A stretch of DNA of 64,000 nucleotides from Zizania palustris (lineage: Eukaryota > Streptophyta > Magnoliopsida > Poales > Poaceae): positions 21,249,913 to 21,313,912 of the forward strand of contig JAAALK010000086.1 in NCBI GenBank assembly GCA_019279435.1, written 5' to 3'. The first letter of the stretch is position 1, and each line of letters opens with the position of its first letter. Positions 46,171 through 58,581 of the stretch are shown here, in pieces. The position numbers were made by a program, and so were the translations under genes. Under the pieces are notes generated by a model. The model ran no database searches, was not told the origin of the DNA, and was given only the letters and a program-made list of their open reading frames with translations.

Positions 46171-47304
46171 CTAGTTGTCCTCTCTATTATTCTCGTCTTG
46201 CGGCGGCGCCGGTTGCTCTTCGGGCACCGCGACGACGTCCGGCAACACCTCCTGGGACTCGCTCTTCTTCTTCATGTGGTTGTAGCTCCCTTTCTCCATG
46301 AACAGCTGCCCGAAATGTATCTTGCAGTACAAGACCCCGTTGAGCGCCGCGTAGGAGGAAGTGGTCAGGATGCAGCCTCCATGGGAGCACTTGAAGCAGC
46401 TCTTGTGGTAGGACTCGCCCTCCAAAGTTAGCTGAACAGCATGCAGCAGCAGGATGCATGGCACCCATTTATACAAGGTTCAGATAAAAGCAATTGGTTT
46501 CTCCATCGATAAATTATGAAAGGTTCGTCTAAAATTTTCTACGTGTCTTAGAACTTGCATGATTTGGCATTCATTAATCCGATCATTGATGGTATATATA
46601 AACTAGCAATGCGGTCTAGCTGTACCTTTTCTAGTGGGTACACTGTTTTCTGACAGGTCGCACACTTATCCTGAGTTCCCGAAAACGCAGAAGATATCTT
46701 GCTCGGGGCCCTCGACTGTGCAAAACATTTGTCCCAGATAACACGATCACACAAGAGATCGAAACGAAACTAGAAACGCTAAACGATGACAGTTTCTTGA
46801 GGCCGTAGTGCTGTACGTACGTACCAGTTCACCCTTGTCTGAAGATCTTCCACCTGATGAACAGTGAGTTTTCCAAGACAGTAAGACTCTCGCCATGCAA
46901 GTGATCACAAGATACGAACATCTCTAGCTCAAGAACATTAACCACACGACGCAGCAGTGCTGCACAATATTACCTGGCGCGAACTTCTTGGAGAAGCTCC
47001 CTGTCTCCTTGAAGAGCTGCTCGAAGTGGGTCTTGCAGTAGAGGACGCCGTCCATGGAAGAGTAGCTGCACATCTAGAGCCGAGCAATTAATTAACGTAC
47101 GTGCAGCGATCGACCACGCACATATATGCGTTGTGTTTTTGATCGATCGAGTTGAGCGATGAGCGTTACCGAGAGGATCCCTTTGCAGTGGCTGCACTTG
47201 AAGCATGTCTTGTGGTACGTGACGCCGTCGGCGGTGAGGAGGTCGATGAAGTGTACGGTCTTCTCGCAGGCCGTGCACTTGTCCTGCGTGCCGGTGAAAG
47301 ACAT
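46171..47304 (-). CDS. Two-LIM-domain protein (plant PLIM/WLIM, PLIM2-like), five exons
   Basis: Exons (minus): 47304-47170, 47073-46974, 46853-46825, 46715-46626 and 46431-46171, all GT-AG, giving 204 residues with no lesion. LIM1 ligands are C10, C13, H31, C34, C37, C40, C58 and H61. LIM2 ligands are C106, C109, H127, C130, C133, C138, C154 and H157. The second domain has the C-x4-C spacing typical of plant LIM proteins. The linker holds DKGELSRAPSK and the C-terminus is acidic (VPEEQPAPPQDENNREDN), which points to the PLIM2 branch over WLIM. Family knowledge: these proteins bind and bundle actin filaments, PLIM forms mainly in pollen, and also shuttle to the nucleus. Exon 3 is only 29 bp. 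A hAT element sits 433 bp upstream of the ATG. Confidence 0.93.
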
Positions 47305-47737
47305 GGTGACTGACGACGACGACGACTCTGACAGACGCGACGACGATCGACGACGGACGCACCACCCTACGTACGCTAGCTCGATCTCTGCCGGTCGATC
47401 GCTTCGTCTCCTCCGGCCGCGAGCGCCGGGAGGCGTAGATATACACGAAGCACCAAGGCGATGCGTCCGGGCAGGACAAGAGGACGGGAGCGAGCGTAGG
47501 AGGCGGCCGCGCTCTGCGCCGCACAGACCTCGCCATGCATGCATTGAAACGCTTGATTTAGAGTGGCGGTTTTTGGTAACGGCGATCCACGTCGCCTTCT
47601 CTTTTCTTCCTTTTTTTGGCTTATTTTTAGCCCAAAAACAGCATACGGATGACAGCCCATTTATGGCCAAGGCATGTATAATCTCTGCTCATTTTGTTTG
47701 GATAGATCAGAATTTTGGGATGGGTCGAGGTTGCAGA
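47305..47737 (-). promoter_or_regulatory. LIM gene 5' region
   Basis: GC-rich leader. A TATA-like GTGTATATCTACG (minus strand, about 47435-47447) lies roughly 135 bp upstream of the ATG. The available promoter is limited to about 430 bp before the hAT element. Confidence 0.35.
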
Positions 47738-48932
47738 TACAGCGGGGGAGCCAGCGGAGCCTACCCTCCAATTTTGCCAAAAAAATAGATATATATGTAT
47801 ACATGTATATATATACATATGTATGTATGTATATATGTATACATGTATATATATATATGTATATATGTATGTATATGTTTATTTATATATATATATATGT
47901 ATGTATGTATATGTATATATGTATGTGTGTATATATATATGTATAAGAATATATGTATGTATATATATATGTGTGTATATATATGTGTGTGTATATACCA
48001 TTTTATAGCGGGATAGATAAGCAGCTATGACAATATTGATTATTTATTGAGAAGATAATCAGAGACAATAACTAATTGTAGAGAAAGCAAATTAGCCTAA
48101 GGTGGTACACATAGTTACCATGGAGATCAAATCCACATAAGAAAATTTACGGTACCTTTATAACAAATCATAGAAGAGTATATCATAAACTACCATGTTT
48201 TTTTAAGAGAACTTATTTAAAAAGACTAAAAATATAATAGAATTATATAAACACATACTATATTTTCAGCAGTATATAGTGGAGTAGTACAATTCGTTGG
48301 CTCTTGGGAAGATATGAGAGAAGAGGAATAGAGTTTGTTAGTTAGAAAAATATGTTATTGGATTAACTAGTAAATTTTGGGGCTAGATTTTAACCCAATT
48401 AAAACACACACATACATACTCAAAAATTTGCAAGAAATTGCTCCTATAGCCCCTAAGTACACACGTACATGATGAGTTAGTCCATACTGATCAAATTCAA
48501 TAAAATATAGGTTAGCGGATCCACTTGATGTCTTGGCCCATCTTCTATCCTCATTCATCAACTTAGAACTGTTATCAAGCGACACTATGATGAGCGACTA
48601 GTGCGAGAAACTAGATGGTGGATAAGTGAGCACGGACTGCCACGTCGACTCGCTATGCCCGATTAACTTTGTTGCTCTATCTCTATCTTCTCTGTCTCTG
48701 CACAACACAAGGACTAGCTGCTTACAACGAACATAATAAGTTGTTGTTTGTCATACCGACTTGTCGTTCCCGTTGACTCATATCTTATTGGTGTATCTTA
48801 TTATCAAATTAAATCATATGTTTTTATTTGATTATGTATATATTATATTTAACATATATTAATATATATATAACTTAATTACACTTGGATTTGATTTAGC
48901 CCACCCCTATATTTTTTCTGGATTCGCCACTG
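47738..48932. mobile_element. hAT-type element, same family as 1874-2772
   Basis: The left end TACAGCGGGGGAGCCAG and the right end CTGGATTCGCCACTG are degenerate forms of the CAGTGGCGGCTCCAG terminus. The flanks GTTGCAGA (47730-47737) and GTTGCAGT (48933-48940) form an 8-bp duplication with one mismatch. The left part is filled by a TA/TATG microsatellite; no transposase. Confidence 0.65.
47788..47999. repeat. TA/TATG microsatellite, about 210 bp
   Basis: Irregular runs of TATATG, TATG and TATACA. Open frames across it translate to Tyr/Met/Ile/Cys repeats and are not genes. Confidence 0.95.
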
Positions 48933-48940
48933 GTTGCAGT

Positions 48941-51469
48941 CCAATTTATTTATTTTTAGGTAAGGTTTGAAAGTTAGCGTCGATATTTTAGTGTTGATCT
49001 GTCTCTGTTAATCTGTTAATCCACGTAGAACGAGTAGGTGAAAAGGGCATTCTACTGGTCAGTGGGTTGCTGTTGCATGTCAGCTTGAGACCAGGTAGCA
49101 TATGTTCATCTTTTTATGCACAGGTGTTACATCAGGGTGAAGATAAAGAATTTTTTCCCGAAATAATATTTTTTAAAAGAAAAATTCAAATTTGTACGAC
49201 GATTTTGAAAAATTACAAAATGGGTATCGGTCGATACTTGAAGTGCTGATTGGTGTCACGTCAGTTCCAGTCCGTACTTGAAGTGACGACTGGATGCTGC
49301 CCCCCTATCAGATTTCTGTCACGTCAGTTCCACTCGGCACTTGAGCTCAGCACTTCAAGTACCGACTGGAGCTGACGTGGAATCTAGTTGACACTTCAAG
49401 TGTCGTGCAGTACTTATTTCTGTAATTTTTCAAAATCACCGTACAAATTTAAAATTTTTTTTTAAAAAAAATCGAAGATAAACTGATCCTTCCACTCTCT
49501 GTCTCTTATTCGTCAAAAAAACGCAGATGTGTGACAGTGTCAGAGCCTGACGAGAGGAATTTAAACACAGAATTATCAAGTGTTAATACTCTGGAGATTA
49601 TATTACTACAGTCTACAGCAGGTGTGTATTATCAGGCTGTCATGCATGCGTGCATGCTGCGCCAGTTCATCGATGTATAGACTCATGCATGCATATGCAT
49701 GTAGATGATATTATGGATAGAGTAATGTTCAGTTACAACCACTAACTGGTTTTTAAAGCATTTGTGGATGCCATGCATAGTAGCTAGTGTCATCTAATGG
49801 TCGAGCTCAACAACTAGTCCAGGCATGACGGAAATGGAAGAACACACACACGCATGTTAGCTGGAGCTACGTACGCAAGCACCAGTAGACTCGACTGATG
49901 GACACCCAGCTTTCCCGGCTTGCGCCCGTAGTAGTAGCATATCAAATGGAAAGCTGCAACTTTTCTAACGTTTAGTATACTTCAATTATACAAACTAGCT
50001 GTATATATCTATCTGATTTTCCGTGTGGCCAGCTTGGATTTCTTTGCCTGTAAATTAATGGTGTGCGTTTGTGGATGGCAAAAGGCCATGCAGATATAGA
50101 CTTATAGAGTTATATAGTAGCAAATGCTGTCCACCAACGCATGCAAGCATGCAGTGACCTGAGCCGAACTCAATCAACCTACCCGGCCGGACATGCAAGT
50201 GGAATGCTGGACGCATCACACATCAGTTGGAATTGGCAGGAGCTAGCTAGAAGAAGAAGACGACGATGACGAAGCAAGTGTATCCAACCATGTGGTTTAG
50301 GGCGAATCTAGCGACGCTGTACGTGTGTGGAATTGAAGTTACTACATGCCGGCTTGGTCCCAGAAGAGGTACAGATCGAGCTAGCTAGAGGAAAGAGTCC
50401 TGCACGCCCAAGAAAACGAGCAGTGTGGAAGCCAATGATTTGAGGGAGGTGCGCGCACGTACGTGTAGCTAGTGTGCAGCAGTGTAGAGCATACATGCAG
50501 AGTTGCAGACAGATGACGGCGACCTCGCGCGGCGAAGTAGCGAGCTGAGGCTAGCTCTGCAACTGTGCCACGGCGACGGCGACGGCGACGGCGAGCGGCG
50601 ACCTCCAAAATCCGGTGACCCTACAGGTATGGGTGTATATACTAATGGTGAGTGAATGATTGGAAGGCGACGAGGTGAGGCCTCTCGTGCGGGGAGGGCA
50701 TGCAGTAGTGCATTCTACATTATTGTTGTCCGTCGTGAGAGCCTAGCTGTGGATGAACACGGCGCCGTCGGCGTGTCAGTTATCAGTACACGGTGCTGAA
50801 TTGCATCGATTCATCAAAGGAGCGCGTGCATTTTACTGGATATCTGACAAGCTCAATAGTTTTTATTGATTATTATCACAATACGGCATAAAAAACCAGC
50901 TCGATGACAATACCCAATCTTACATACGATGATATGCTTAGTTAACCGGAAAACTTTCAGTCTTTCATCTGATGGCCACAATTGTGCACAGGGGCAAAGC
51001 CAAAGCACTGCTTTGGGGATCCCAGGAACCCGTGCAAAAAAAATTTAAGCTATTATTTGTATTTTTTCACCTTTTGTGCACCCCTTAGATTTAATATGGT
51101 ATACCGCTTAAAGCTGTGTACCCCCTCAATTTTACTCTAGCTCCGTAAGTGATTGTGCAGATACAACGCTTGCAGCTCGGTTGCTCCTGTACTTCTTCTG
51201 TTGACTACTACTACTGTATTGGCACGTTCTACTGAAGAACCAGCTAGCTAGCCATGGACTTTTCACTTTTGTTTAGCAGATCGATGTGATAACGAGAACT
51301 CAGAATAATTCTCTACTCGAAACAGTTTCAACTTTCAAGAGCTTATTAGACGCCTGCTAAATGCGTCCCAATTGGCTCGATTCGGACTCGCCTACTCCAC
51401 ACGAGATCGAGTAAGCTGAAGCTTTGGTTGAGCTAATCAGCTAAAGGACAGAGCAGCCCAATTAATGGC
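48941..51469. other. Intergenic; one foldback repeat at 49157-49466, otherwise nothing recognised
   Basis: AATTCAAATTTGTACGACG and GATTTTGAAAAATTAC on the left pair with GTAATTTTTCAAAATCACCG and TACAAATTTAAAATT on the right, enclosing repeats of GGCACTTGAAGT type. Around 50230-50620 the sequence is GC-rich with a short GACGGC microsatellite (50573-50596). I looked there for conserved plant microRNA sequences known to me and saw none. Confidence 0.4.
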
Positions 51470-51790
51470 GGGTTAATTGCTTCTATGCCACCGTTATTTT
51501 TCGAAACGCCAAAAATGCCATTAAAATTTCAGTATTTGCTCATATGCCATTACTATTTCAAATTCACTCTTTTATGCTATTTGGGCCCAAATATTCATAA
51601 AAAAGTGATGGCATAAAATGGAAAATTAGAAATATTAATGGCATATGAGCAAATATTCAGAGTCTGCAGGTGGGTCCAAATGACATAAAAGAGTAAATTT
51701 GAAATAGTAATGGCATAAGAGCTAATACCGAAATTTTAATGGCATTTCTAGCGTTTCGGAAAATAACAGTGGCACTGAAACAATTAACCC
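51470..51790. mobile_element. Mutator-type MITE with perfect 9-bp duplication
   Basis: The ends GGGTTAATTGCTTCTATGCC and CTGAAACAATTAACCC are inverted and continue with CACCGTTATTTT / AAAATAACAGTGGC. ATTAATGGC is present on both sides (51461-51469, 51791-51799). A 9-bp duplication indicates the Mutator superfamily. The interior has mirrored AATTTTAATGGCAT / ATGCCATTAAAATT repeats. Confidence 0.9.
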
Positions 51791-51799
51791 ATTAATGGC

Positions 51800-52244
51800 G
51801 GAGCCATGCATAATATATATACGTCCTCTGCGCTAGCTGGCAATATTCCGCCGTGCTGGTCGCTAGCGGCGCCGATGCCGATTTTGCCCGTGTTTCTTCT
51901 CGGCACGGTCGTGATCTCGCATGGCCGCGTGTGGCCACTGACCACGCACGCCCACGGCGGTGTGGTCCGGCCGGCCGGCCGGCGAGCTGAGCAAGCTGCT
52001 CCTCTGCTTTGGCTCCTACACCAAATGGTGAGACTGTGAGAGCCCACAGCATGCAGGACGCTTCTCATGGTCAAGAGCTGCTCAGGTCATTAACATTTAT
52101 GGAGACTGTAGTAGATCGGATTGGTGGTGATTGTGACGGTTTGTCATCCATGACCATTGCTAGCTAACGCCTACCGGCGGAATAAACTACGGAACAAAAC
52201 AGGACCAGGGTCACAGTGCAGAATATCTGAAGTACACCAAGTAA
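51800..52244. other. Intergenic, nothing supported
   Basis: GC-richer stretch with overlapping open frames on both strands that have no family resemblance. Confidence 0.35.
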
Positions 52245-52584
52245 GGCTATTGATGAGGGTTTCATGGTATTAATTACCATGTCATTTCAGATTTTTTGTT
52301 GATATGACATTCAATTAATGAGGAAAGAGAAGTAAATAGTGTCATCACCATGACATGGTGCTAACTCGTTTCCAAGACGGATGAAATGAAATGAAACATC
52401 CATTGAGAGCAAAATCGTTTTATCAGGGAGAGTATTTCATGAGAGCTAGTTGCATTTAATTACACTGGTTAGCCTAGAAAATAGTGAAATGAAACTCTCA
52501 CTGAGAGAGGGTATTTCATTCAGTTGTAAAGCTGATATGACATTCTAGAAAAGAGTGTTATGAAACCCACCACTGTGAATAGCC
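52245..52584 (+). mobile_element. Tourist-like MITE, GGCTATT family, copy 3
   Basis: GGCTATTGATGAGGGTTTCAT at the left and ATGAAACCCACCACTG...AATAGCC at the right, with TAA on each side (52242-52244, 52585-52587). The best preserved of the three copies. Confidence 0.85.
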
Positions 52585-52698
52585 TAACAAGGATGATTTT
52601 ACCGTAGTTAATTAGAAGTATGGTGATTTTCTGTATTAATTTTGATATCTCTTTGTATATAAGTTACTAGGAGATATTAAAATTAACATTAAAAATTT

Positions 52699-52844
52699 AA
52701 AATTTTTACGGTCGTTGAACAAGTAGCAGAATTTTTAGTGTTAATTTTAGTACCTACTCAGTAGTTACCAAAATTAACACTAAAAATTCTAAAAATATAG
52801 TACCGTACCTTCTCAATGGTATATTCTCAATAACGGTAAAATTT
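52699..52844. repeat. Foldback element, GGTACC/AATTAACAC family
   Basis: AAATTTTTACGGTCGTTGA pairs with a TCAATAACGGTAAAATTT end. The core GTGTTAATTTTAGTACC pairs with GTTACCAAAATTAACAC. Confidence 0.6.
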
Positions 52845-54715
52845 CTCAAGTAATAATGGGATAGATTGTTTATCTTCTTATTTCTATTCGATTAATAGTT
52901 AGACACTACTTCTATAACTCAATCTATGCTTAGACACAATTAGGTTGGACTTTGAGCCAAAACTGTTTCTCACGTAGGTTCTGTAGAATAAGTTGTTTTA
53001 AATTTATATTAAGAGTTACCTAAAATAAATCATTTTGTATTTTATTGTGCATTTTAGATGTCTATACTCTTCATGGTGTACTACTCCCTCCTCGTCTCGT
53101 GCGCGTTGTATTTACTCTTGCATTATATTTAATAGGGGTAATCAAAGAAAATATGCGCTAATTAATTATTTTTTCGTATCCGAAATCATATCTAAACAAT
53201 TTATTTTTACGAATTGAACACATAGTGGAAAAATTGGACCGATAATCAAACCGGTCAAGTTGCCGGTTCACTAGTCTGATCAGTTCACCGGTCGAACTGT
53301 CGGTTTTTTGTTTATTAATATGATATTTGTATTGTATTATTTTAATATAAAAATAATATAAGATAATAAAAATTCTAAACATTTAATCGATCTTGAATAA
53401 ATATTTTTCTAGTTTTAACCGGTCATCTGATTTTTTTTTGGTTTTTACTGCTTTAATTGATTAAACGATCTTTTAACAAAACCGAACTGGTTAACTATCT
53501 GGTTTTGGTTTTTTCCGATTTAACTGTCTGTCCGGTCTATTTTTTTCCACTGTGATTGAAGAGAGTAAGATATGAGTGTTATCTCTCTCCTTATTAATTA
53601 TAGTGTGATCTCAACTTTTATCTTATGTAGCATGTTATCTAACCTTATGAACTCAGATAAAAATCTATCATGGTCAGCAATGTTGTTTCTTTATTTATTT
53701 GTATTTCCATTTGTTTAGTTAGTTTTTCTTAATGAAAATTGAAAAAACTAACTGAATAAATGAAAATGGACATAATTCCTGTTTTTTCTTTAAATCCAAA
53801 ACTCTCTTTTTTTAGCTTGGATATGATGAAGCACTGAGAATCCGAGACTACTGTTAATTCACCCCAAACAAGCACATATATTTTTTTAATAATTTAATAA
53901 CTACGAAATTATGTTTGCAATTAATAATATTAAACTATATTTTCTTGGGGATATAATATAATGTAGGGGCAATTAAAGATAGATTTTACCACACATCTAA
54001 TCAACGGACATATTTTTTAAGTTATAATGAGAGAGCAGAGTGCCAATAAGATATAATATATTTTTTAAGTTATAATCCGGCAGGTTATCACTCAGGTCCC
54101 AAATAATTGAAGTGAAAAGACAGACATGGTTCCTGTTTGTTTCTGCATTGCATGATGGGAGGCAGCATGAAAATCGACTAGTCTGACTAGCTCATCCCTT
54201 GAAGAACCCAAGAGCCAGTCAGACTGAATCATATTCGCACTAGTAAGGTTGCGTTTAGTTCAGGAGTTAAGGGGGAAGCGAGCAACTACGTTCCATTTTT
54301 CATGCGTTTGGTTTAGAATTAGGTGGAACGGAATAGTTCTAAAAAGATAATATTCTTCTCAGATCTGGAACCATCACTCCCCTAAAAAATGAGTGAACCG
54401 AGCGGCTACCGAGCGGCTCCATCCTTTTCCATCAGTCTCAACCCGCAGCCCTGCACTCCTCCTCCCTCAAATCCTCTCCTCCTCCGGCGCCGGAGCCATC
54501 CCGCGCCAGTTCCCTCCATGTTGTTCCCTCCCGCGCGCCCCGTGCGCTGGCTGGCAGCCGCGCGCTAGAACGAGCCACCACTGTTCGCCGCTCTCTAGAG
54601 TCTGACACCTCACCCCTGGCGGCCACGCCCCTAGAGGCCGCAAGCCCCATGGCCGCTGCACACCCCCTAACGGCCGGGCACCCAGACGGTTGAGCTTGCT
54701 TGCCCCTTGCGGGGG
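52845..54715. other. Intergenic, AT-rich, then a GC-rich patch at 54380-54700
   Basis: No gene was supported. A CTCCCTCC near 53085 may be half of a Stowaway element. Around 53220-53540 there are repeated ACCGGT-containing lines of unclear origin. The GC-rich patch has short frames on both strands without recognisable motifs. Confidence 0.3.
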
Positions 54716-54862
54716 ATTTAATTATTTTTCACTCTTAACATGTGAGTGACAACAAAAATACCACTCCTGAGTCGCTGATATGTGGGGTCACCTGAGTCAC
54801 TGATATATGGTCTATTAATTAATACATGTTAAGAGTGGCGAATAGTTAAATTATCCGCCCCT
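54716..54862. repeat. Small foldback repeat
   Basis: TTTTCACTCTTAACATGTG on the left pairs with CATGTTAAGAGTGGCG on the right; adjacent TTTAATTAT / ATAGTTAAATTAT sequences also match. Confidence 0.55.
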
Positions 54863-55646
54863 CGCCGCCTCTCTCGCCACATGCCTATCTCTCTCTTGCT
54901 CTTCACACTCAATTCAACGGAGAAATAAAAACCAAGCTTATATGATTTGTAGACGTGGGATAAACTTGTCTTTTAATATGCAAAACACAGTATACTATAC
55001 AGTTGTATAACAAATTTATATTAAAGTACACAAAAGGGGTATATGCTAAAGAGAAAATATTAAAGGAAGGCATATTATCAATTATACACTAGAGGAGCAT
55101 CAAATTTTAGATTCTAATCTAGTTGGAGGAATTTCTCATTTTATTATAATATACAATCTCGGAGTTTGAGCTTTACCAATCAGATTCATTGTCCGACGCC
55201 GGAACAGATTCAGGCAACCTAAGTTAACACTCGATTAACACGGAGGAAGCAGCAGTAACATTTGTGCATAAAAAAAAGTTAGAACAAAACCAAACAGATT
55301 AACCTTCACATGAATGTATGATACATAAATAAAGAGCAAAAGCTACGTCGTCTCCGAAACGGAGCTACCAACTGTTGCGTTTTCTGAATTTTCCTACCAA
55401 ACTCTTTGTCCGGATCTGTCCAGAGATGTGGTGTGTAGTTTAGACCGATTTCATTGTCGCCGACAAGCATAATTGTTATCACTTTCACAAAAAGTCACGT
55501 TCTGGAAATAGTTGTTAATTGTGCATCATACAAGTCCACGGCCTTCGTTTTAAACATGAAAATTGCCGCTTCCAAGCAAATGTTACCCAGGTTGCTTCAT
55601 GAACCATTTGGTCGCTACGAAAGGTCGCTACGAAAGGGATGTGAGT
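54863..55646. other. Intergenic, nothing recognised
   Basis: AT-rich; no coding frame or repeat structure that I can support. Confidence 0.35.
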
Positions 55647-57482
55647 TAGGCTAATATCGACGGAAGAAGCTAACTTCCGTCGGCAAAAGCTTAATTTTCG
55701 TCAGCATTTGGCCGACGAAGATGTTTCGATGGAAGTTAGCTAACTTTCGTCGGTCGCCGACGGAAATTAACTAACTTCTGTCGGCCAAACATAGCCGACG
55801 AAAGTTACCGGGAAGAATCACTAACTTCCGTTGGCCAAAGTCTAGCCGACGGAAATTACATTTTTTTTTTCTGTTTTTTGTTTTTTTCTATTTGTTTTTC
55901 TGTTTTTTTCTATCACATTACACACTAATAAATTATATCCACATTCACATTCATACAAGACATTCACATTCAAAGTCAACAAATATATTATCACATTTAA
56001 ATCACATTATATTGTCACATTCAAATCACATTTATACAAATTCAGCTGAAAGTATCAGGAATCCAAAAGTATATACATGGCCCAATTTTACATTTCTGCA
56101 TATATTACATTCAAAAGTATATACAAAAAGTACTTTCAACACCTGAAAACAAAAAAAAAAGCATACTAGTTAGGACTAATCAGAAATCAAAAGTTTTCCA
56201 ACAGGTAGTTCCAATATATACTCAATAGAAGGCTTTGCTAAATATGAACCATTTACGGTAATAATAACTAGATACAATATACTTCTTCTGTAAGAACAAC
56301 ATAAGTTTGCCCTTTAGACTCCAAAAGAATCAACACAGCAACAGCAGGCCCTCTTGCAAAGACAATTCCTGGAACCTAGATATATTGTCCAAACTCAAAA
56401 TATAACATAAGCATAAAAACACATCTCCTATGAATCCTAAACATCAACTATATCTACTTCAACAAGGTAGAAGGAACATCAATGAATTTAGGAAAGATAT
56501 ACATTGGTGTAGTCCAATAATTTGATTTGAAACCATAACCATTTAAGATACAATCAAGACAAAACCTAGTGCCAATAAAACATACTCCTGTGGAGACTAT
56601 GGTTATAACACATTATGCATAAACCATAGGGGAAAACACAAATTGCATATGAAACATTTACTTCTAACAAGAAAAACTTGAAAGCATCATATCAGTGTCA
56701 ACAGCAATCAGTGGACGACAATTTGATTGAAGCAGCAAAATTCACTGGATGAGAAGTACTGGGTAGTGGCCCACCTGGATGGGGATTTTACTCTCTATCT
56801 GTGTCACTTACAAATCAATTAACACAGGTAATTCCGGTAGTCAGGATAAAATCATAAAACAACCATGGTCACATCGATCATAGAGGACACAACAATTTGC
56901 AGCTAAAATCAAATTTATCCAGGAAACTTGAACTGTTTAATGTAGGTAACACCAATAAAAAACGTACTTGTATCAGTCCCTAGAGGCGGAGGGTACGGTG
57001 CGGCGGCAGAGGCAGCAGCGGAGCTGGCGACGGGGTGGCGGAGAGGTGCGGTGCGGGCGGCGAGGAGGCGGAGGGTACGGTGCGGCGGTGGAGGCGGATG
57101 TGACGGCGGGGTGGCGGGCGGCGAGAAGGCGGAGGGGTAGGGTGCGGCGGGGGAGGCGGATGTGGCGGCGGGCGGCGAGCGGAGGGCGGAGAGGTGCGGA
57201 GGCGGCGACCGAGAGGCAGAGAGGCGCAGTGGCGAGGAAGGGAGGCGGGCGGGCGGAAAAACCTAGGGGCGGTGGGGGAAAATGGGGGAAAAAACAGGAC
57301 GCGGGCTGGGAAAAACAGGGCACGAAAAATATCTTCCGTCGGCCGCAGCTAAAGCCGACGGAAGTTAAGTTAACTTCTGTTGGCTCCTGCACACCGACGA
57401 ATGATAATTAACTTCCGTCGGCTTTAAAAAATACCGACGGAAATTAAAAAAGCTGACGGAAATTTATTATTTTCTTGTAGTG
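55647..57482. mobile_element. Non-autonomous CACTA-type element, left terminus not found
   Basis: The right end reads TTTTCTTGTAGTG, the inverse of the CACTACAAGAAAA terminus seen in grass CACTA elements. Both ends carry subterminal arrays of CCGACGGAAGTTA and its inverse (55655-55860 and 57325-57465). No CACTA terminus is recognisable on the left; the nearest candidate is a doubled CGCTACGAAAGG at 55613-55637. The interior at 56970-57300 is a GC-rich block of GGCGG and GAGG repeats, perhaps a captured gene start. No transposase. Confidence 0.65.
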
Positions 57483-57484
57483 TA

Positions 57485-57821
57485 GGGCTTGTTTGGACGT
57501 GTCTTCATTTATTTTTAAGATTAAAGTTTAGTCTCATTTAATCCCTAAAATCTCAAATAATTTTGTTTATGAAGACTAAAGTTTAGTTCAAGAGTCACCA
57601 AGAGGTTGCTTATTGGACTACAAGGTGTCGTGTACATTATCTATCATCATTTATGGTTGTTTAGAGAATAAAAAAAGATAAGTGTAATAATAATTAGGGG
57701 TAATGTGGTCATTGTATAGTACTTTACTCCCTATTTTCAAATAAAATGACTAAACCTTAGTATCTACTAAATAAGTAAGTTTTAGTCCCTAAAAATAAGC
57801 AAGTGCAATCCAAATGGGGTC
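57485..57821. mobile_element. Tourist-like MITE next to the CACTA end
   Basis: The GGGCTTGTTTGGACG start and GCAATCCAAATGGGGTC end are inverted, with internal TAAAGTTTAGTCTC and AAATAAGTAAGTTTTAG motifs. It directly abuts the CACTA right end. Target duplication unclear. Confidence 0.45.
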
Positions 57822-58059
57822 TTAGTTGGCACAAATTTTCGTTAGAACTCTAATATTAAGCGTTGATGGGTGACCTCCTGAAAAATACTCGTATCATATT
57901 TTTGATATACCTATGACCTTCAAATAATAAAGTTAGGCTCGTGTGGCCTTCTTAAAAAAATGAACCATTTGATCGGAATCGATATTGATTTTCATTTTGG
58001 CGTATTATAAATTTCCTAAAGTACTAAGAGGTATCAAAATTAACACTAGAATTACGAAA

Positions 58060-58168
58060 AATTTTATGGTTCTTGAGAAAGTATGAGGAGAATTTTCAGT
58101 GTTAATCAGATATCTAGGTATCAAAATTAACACTAAAAATTTTGGTGCCTGCTCGAAGACTATAAAAC
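58060..58168. repeat. Foldback element, degenerate member of the 6147-6288 family
   Basis: ATTTTATGGTTCTTGAG on the left and CTCGAAGACTATAAAACC on the right surround the GTGTTAAT ... ATTAACAC core. Confidence 0.45.
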
Positions 58169-58389
58169 CACTCTAAAATTATTGTTACCTTCTCGAACAC
58201 TATAAAATCACTAGAATCTTAATTGTAACGGTGTGCCTCTGAATATGCAATGAATAGTGACACAGACAGCTACGAGTCACTGACACTGGCATTTTTCAAA
58301 TTATAGAAAATTGTAATGATGTTTTTATAAATTTCCGTTGTATTAAATACCTCACATAGAATTGTAGATTGTTGTAGTAACATGATTTA

Positions 58390-58578
58390 GGGTCTGTTTG
58401 TTTCTAGCTTTGGATTATAACAATCTAGTTATTTTCATAAACTGAAACAAACGAGGTAACTTATTCTATCAGTTTATTATAATCTGAAGTACATATTATA
58501 ACAATCCAGCAAACTGATAGAACCCATCTTTTTTTATAAGCTGGATTTTTATAATCCAAAGTTAAAACAAACGGGCCC
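58390..58578. mobile_element. Tourist-like MITE, 189 bp, TTA duplication
   Basis: GGGTCTGTTTGTTTCTAGC and AAACAAACGGGCCC are inverted termini, with TTA on each side (58387-58389, 58579-58581). Internal TTGGATTATAACAATC pairs with TTTTTATAATCCAA. Confidence 0.8.
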
Positions 58579-58581
58579 TTA

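Noticed and set aside
47674..48016. Tyr/Met/Ile/Cys-rich open frames
   Set aside because: Translation of a TA/TATG microsatellite.
50230..50620. Candidate microRNA precursor
   Set aside because: No match to conserved plant microRNAs that I know, and no clear hairpin with a 21-nt duplex by eye.
54393..54661. Short GC-rich open frames near 54400-54650
   Set aside because: Open in several frames on both strands with no motif, start context or splice structure supporting a gene.
56968..57411. 147-codon Gly/Arg-rich frame in the CACTA element
   Set aside because: Low-complexity GGCGG/GAGG repeat with equally open frames on the other strand.
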